From NCBI GenBank assembly GCA_020438915.1, contig JAGQTR010000224.1, positions 1-6,230 of the forward strand: a DNA stretch of 6,230 bases, read 5' to 3'. Below are positions 4,887 to 6,230 of the stretch, one piece after another (positions within the stretch are counted from its first letter, which is position 1; every line of letters starts with the position of its first letter). The position numbers and the translations under genes are program-made. Source of the stretch: Mycobacterium sp. (lineage in GTDB: Bacteria > Actinomycetota > Actinomycetes > Mycobacteriales > Mycobacteriaceae). The notes below the pieces were generated by a model. It was not told the DNA's origin and did no database searches. It saw only the letters and a list, made by a program, of their open reading frames with translations.

Positions 4887-5417
4887 ATGGAGCTCGTCGT
4901 CGGGCGTGTAGCCAAGGCGCACGGCGTCACCGGTGAGGTCGTAGTCGATGTCCGCACCGACGACCCCGATCTCCGGTTCGCGCGCGGTAACACGTTGCGC
5001 GGCCGCCCTTCTGGCGGGGGTCCGGAGCGCGGCTACACCATCGAATCGGTTCGCGAACACGCCGGCCGACTGCTGTTGCGGCTGGCCGGCGTCGTCGGAC
5101 GCGATGCCGCCGACGCGCTGCGGGGCACGTTGTTCCTCGTCGACTCCGAGGACTTGCCCCCGATCACCGAACCCGATGAGTTCTACGATCATCAACTCGA
5201 AGGGCTGCGGGTCCGAACCGTGACCGGCGACGACGTCGGCACGATCGCCGAGGTATTACATACCGCCGCCGGCGAATTGCTCAGCATCAAGCCCGCCGCC
5301 GGCCCCGAGATCCTGGTGCCGTTCGTGAGTGCGATCGTCACCGCGGTGTCGCTGGCGGACGGAGTGCTGGAGATCGACCCGCCCGACGGACTGCTCAACC
5401 TTGCCGACCTTCAGTAG
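4887..5417 (+). CDS. rimM: Ribosome maturation factor RimM
   Basis: RimM helps mature the head of the 30S subunit and contacts S19; it is needed for efficient 16S rRNA processing. The 176-residue protein has the normal two-domain layout. The N-terminal RimM barrel (about 1-90) begins with LVVGRVAKAHGVTGEVVVDVRTDDPDLRF in two adjoining stretches. The C-terminal PRC-barrel (about 98-170) contains EFYDHQLEGLRVRT, GTIAEVLHTAAGELLSI and ILVPFVSAIV. The ATG at 4887 lies 10 bases after the khpA stop and the family N-terminus starts there. A short hydrophilic loop (RPSGGGPERG, 40-49) varies among homologues. It is part of the rpsP–trmD operon, 8 bases before trmD, a linkage conserved from Gram-negatives to Actinobacteria. 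Confidence 0.96.
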   Translation: MELVVGRVAKAHGVTGEVVVDVRTDDPDLRFARGNTLRGRPSGGGPERGYTIESVREHAGRLLLRLAGVVGRDAADALRGTLFLVDSEDLPPITEPDEFYDHQLEGLRVRTVTGDDVGTIAEVLHTAAGELLSIKPAAGPEILVPFVSAIVTAVSLADGVLEIDPPDGLLNLADLQ

Positions 5418-5425
5418 GGCCTGCC

Positions 5426-6112
5426 GTGCGTATTGACGTCGTGAGCATCTTTCCGGCATACCTGGACCCGTTGCGGCAGTCGCTGACCGGAAGAGCCATC
5501 GAAGCGGGCGTCGTCGAACTCGCGGTGCACGACCTGCGGAATTGGACCCACGACGTCCATCGATCCGTCGACGACTCGCCGTACGGCGGCGGCCCGGGAA
5601 TGGTGATGAAGGCCCCGGTGTGGGGGGCGGCTTTGGATGAGATCTGTTCGGAAAAAACACTTCTGGTGATCCCGACGCCGGCGGGCGAACTCTTCACCCA
5701 GGCCGATGCCGCGCGCTGGGGTGGCGAAGATCATCTGGTGTTCGCCTGTGGGCGCTACGAGGGGATCGACCAGCGTGTCGCCCAGGATGCGGCGCGCAGG
5801 ATGCGGGTCCGGGAAGTGTCGATCGGCGACTACGTGCTGCCGGGTGGGGAATCGGCGGCGCTGGTGATGATCGAGGCGGTGCTGCGACTGATGCCTGACG
5901 TGCTCGGTAATCCCGAGTCGCACCGTGACGATTCCCATTCCGATCTGGTCGGGGGTCTGCTGGAGGGCCCCAGCTACACCCGCCCCGCCAGTTGGCGGGG
6001 TCTGGATGTGCCCGACGTGCTGCTCTCCGGCGACCACGCCCGGATCACGGCGTGGCGACACGAGCAGGGGATTGCGCGCACCCGGGAGCGCCGCCCAGAT
6101 CTGCTGGACTAG
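5426..6112 (+). CDS. trmD: tRNA (guanine-N1)-methyltransferase TrmD
   Basis: TrmD is an essential SPOUT-class enzyme that transfers a methyl group from S-adenosylmethionine to N1 of G37, next to the anticodon, preventing +1 frameshifts. The 228-residue protein is full length. The N-terminal region has IDVVSIFPAYLDPL and YGGGPGM (53-59). The trefoil-knot SAM site is formed by GRYEGID (109-115) and SIGDYVLPGGE (132-142). HSDLVGG (171-177) carries Asp173, which aligns with the catalytic Asp of E. coli TrmD. The end (RPASWRGLDVPDVLLSGDH, then WRHEQ) is the tRNA-recognising C-terminal domain. The start is GTG at 5426 with AGGG six bases upstream. It is the last gene of the operon and its TAG overlaps the stop of the convergent gene at CTAG. 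Confidence 0.98.
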   Translation: MRIDVVSIFPAYLDPLRQSLTGRAIEAGVVELAVHDLRNWTHDVHRSVDDSPYGGGPGMVMKAPVWGAALDEICSEKTLLVIPTPAGELFTQADAARWGGEDHLVFACGRYEGIDQRVAQDAARRMRVREVSIGDYVLPGGESAALVMIEAVLRLMPDVLGNPESHRDDSHSDLVGGLLEGPSYTRPASWRGLDVPDVLLSGDHARITAWRHEQGIARTRERRPDLLD

Positions 6113-6228
6113 ATCCGTCCGCCCGGGAACATCGTCTTGACGGCTCCGGTGATGGTCTGCCGGGCAACGTCGTCGTTGGCCGCCTGTATCGACCCGATCG
6201 CCATCACGTAGCGGCGGTGCGGGCCGAT
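6109..6228 (-). CDS. lppW: C-terminal end of an lppW-like lipoprotein gene (start outside window)
   Basis: On the minus strand the frame running in from the right edge encodes 39 residues, IGPHRRYVMAIGSIQAANDD and onward to KTMFPGGRI, then TAG (6111-6109). No stop interrupts it. The pattern of a strand (RRYVMAIGSIQ) followed by an amphipathic helix (DDVARQTITGAVKTMF) resembles the last strand and helix of class-A beta-lactamase-like folds. It also agrees with the position of M. tuberculosis Rv2905 (lppW), an Ala-rich putative lipoprotein convergent to trmD. The lipobox and any active-site residues lie outside the window, so the name rests mainly on gene order. Confidence 0.6.
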   Translation of the reverse strand: MGPHRRYVMAIGSIQAANDDVARQTITGAVKTMFPGGRI

Positions 6229-6230
6229 GA

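Noticed and set aside
5411..6061. 216-codon minus-strand frame opposite trmD
   Set aside because: It is antisense to trmD, which has all its catalytic motifs. There is no support for a second protein.

Overview
The window is high-GC DNA from a mycobacterium, most likely a nontuberculous species of the Mycolicibacterium or fast-growing type. Gene order and proteins match the ffh–rpsP–rimM–trmD region of that genus. Evidence for this includes the Ffh tail with its Lys-rich and Met/Pro/Gly-rich segments, the RpsP with an Ala/Lys/Glu-rich C-terminal extension, and DacB2-type carboxypeptidases lacking a membrane anchor. It also includes the rpsP–khpA–rimM–trmD operon facing an lppW-like gene. In M. 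tuberculosis, as I recall it, pknI, an amidohydrolase gene and a TetR-type regulator lie between the ffh-linked amidohydrolase and dacB2. Here that block is absent and a second dacB2-like gene sits in its place. M. smegmatis is known to carry such a pair, so this layout is probably lineage-typical rather than new.

Layout. Bases 2-1509 (+): the end of ffh, overlapped by one base with an amidohydrolase gene. Bases 1510-1604: a convergent intergenic gap holding a perfect 11-bp inverted repeat. Bases 1605-3413 (-): two tandem D-alanyl-D-alanine carboxypeptidase genes. The promoter-proximal copy is the likely dacB2 orthologue, and the second is a diverged paralogue 75 bp downstream. Bases 3414-3458: a very short divergent promoter region centred on a 10-bp palindrome. 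Bases 3459-3890 (+): a small SnoaL/NTF2-like protein of unknown function. Bases 3891-4109: an intergenic region with a candidate promoter and a leader rich in hairpins. Bases 4110-6112 (+): rpsP, khpA, rimM and trmD, tightly spaced as one operon. Bases 6109-6228 (-): the C-terminal end of an lppW-like lipoprotein gene whose stop codon shares a CTAG with the trmD stop.

Functionally the plus-strand genes serve protein targeting (Ffh), 30S assembly and maturation (S16, RimM, probably KhpA) and tRNA methylation (TrmD). The minus-strand pair acts outside the membrane on peptidoglycan stem peptides. I found no mobile element, CRISPR array, tRNA or rRNA gene, and no convincing new multi-gene system. 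The points worth a second look are the tandem carboxypeptidases (shared CxC motif, shared promoter-like spacing), the divergent palindrome, the structured rpsP leader, the repeat-built RpsP tail and the overlapping stop codons.
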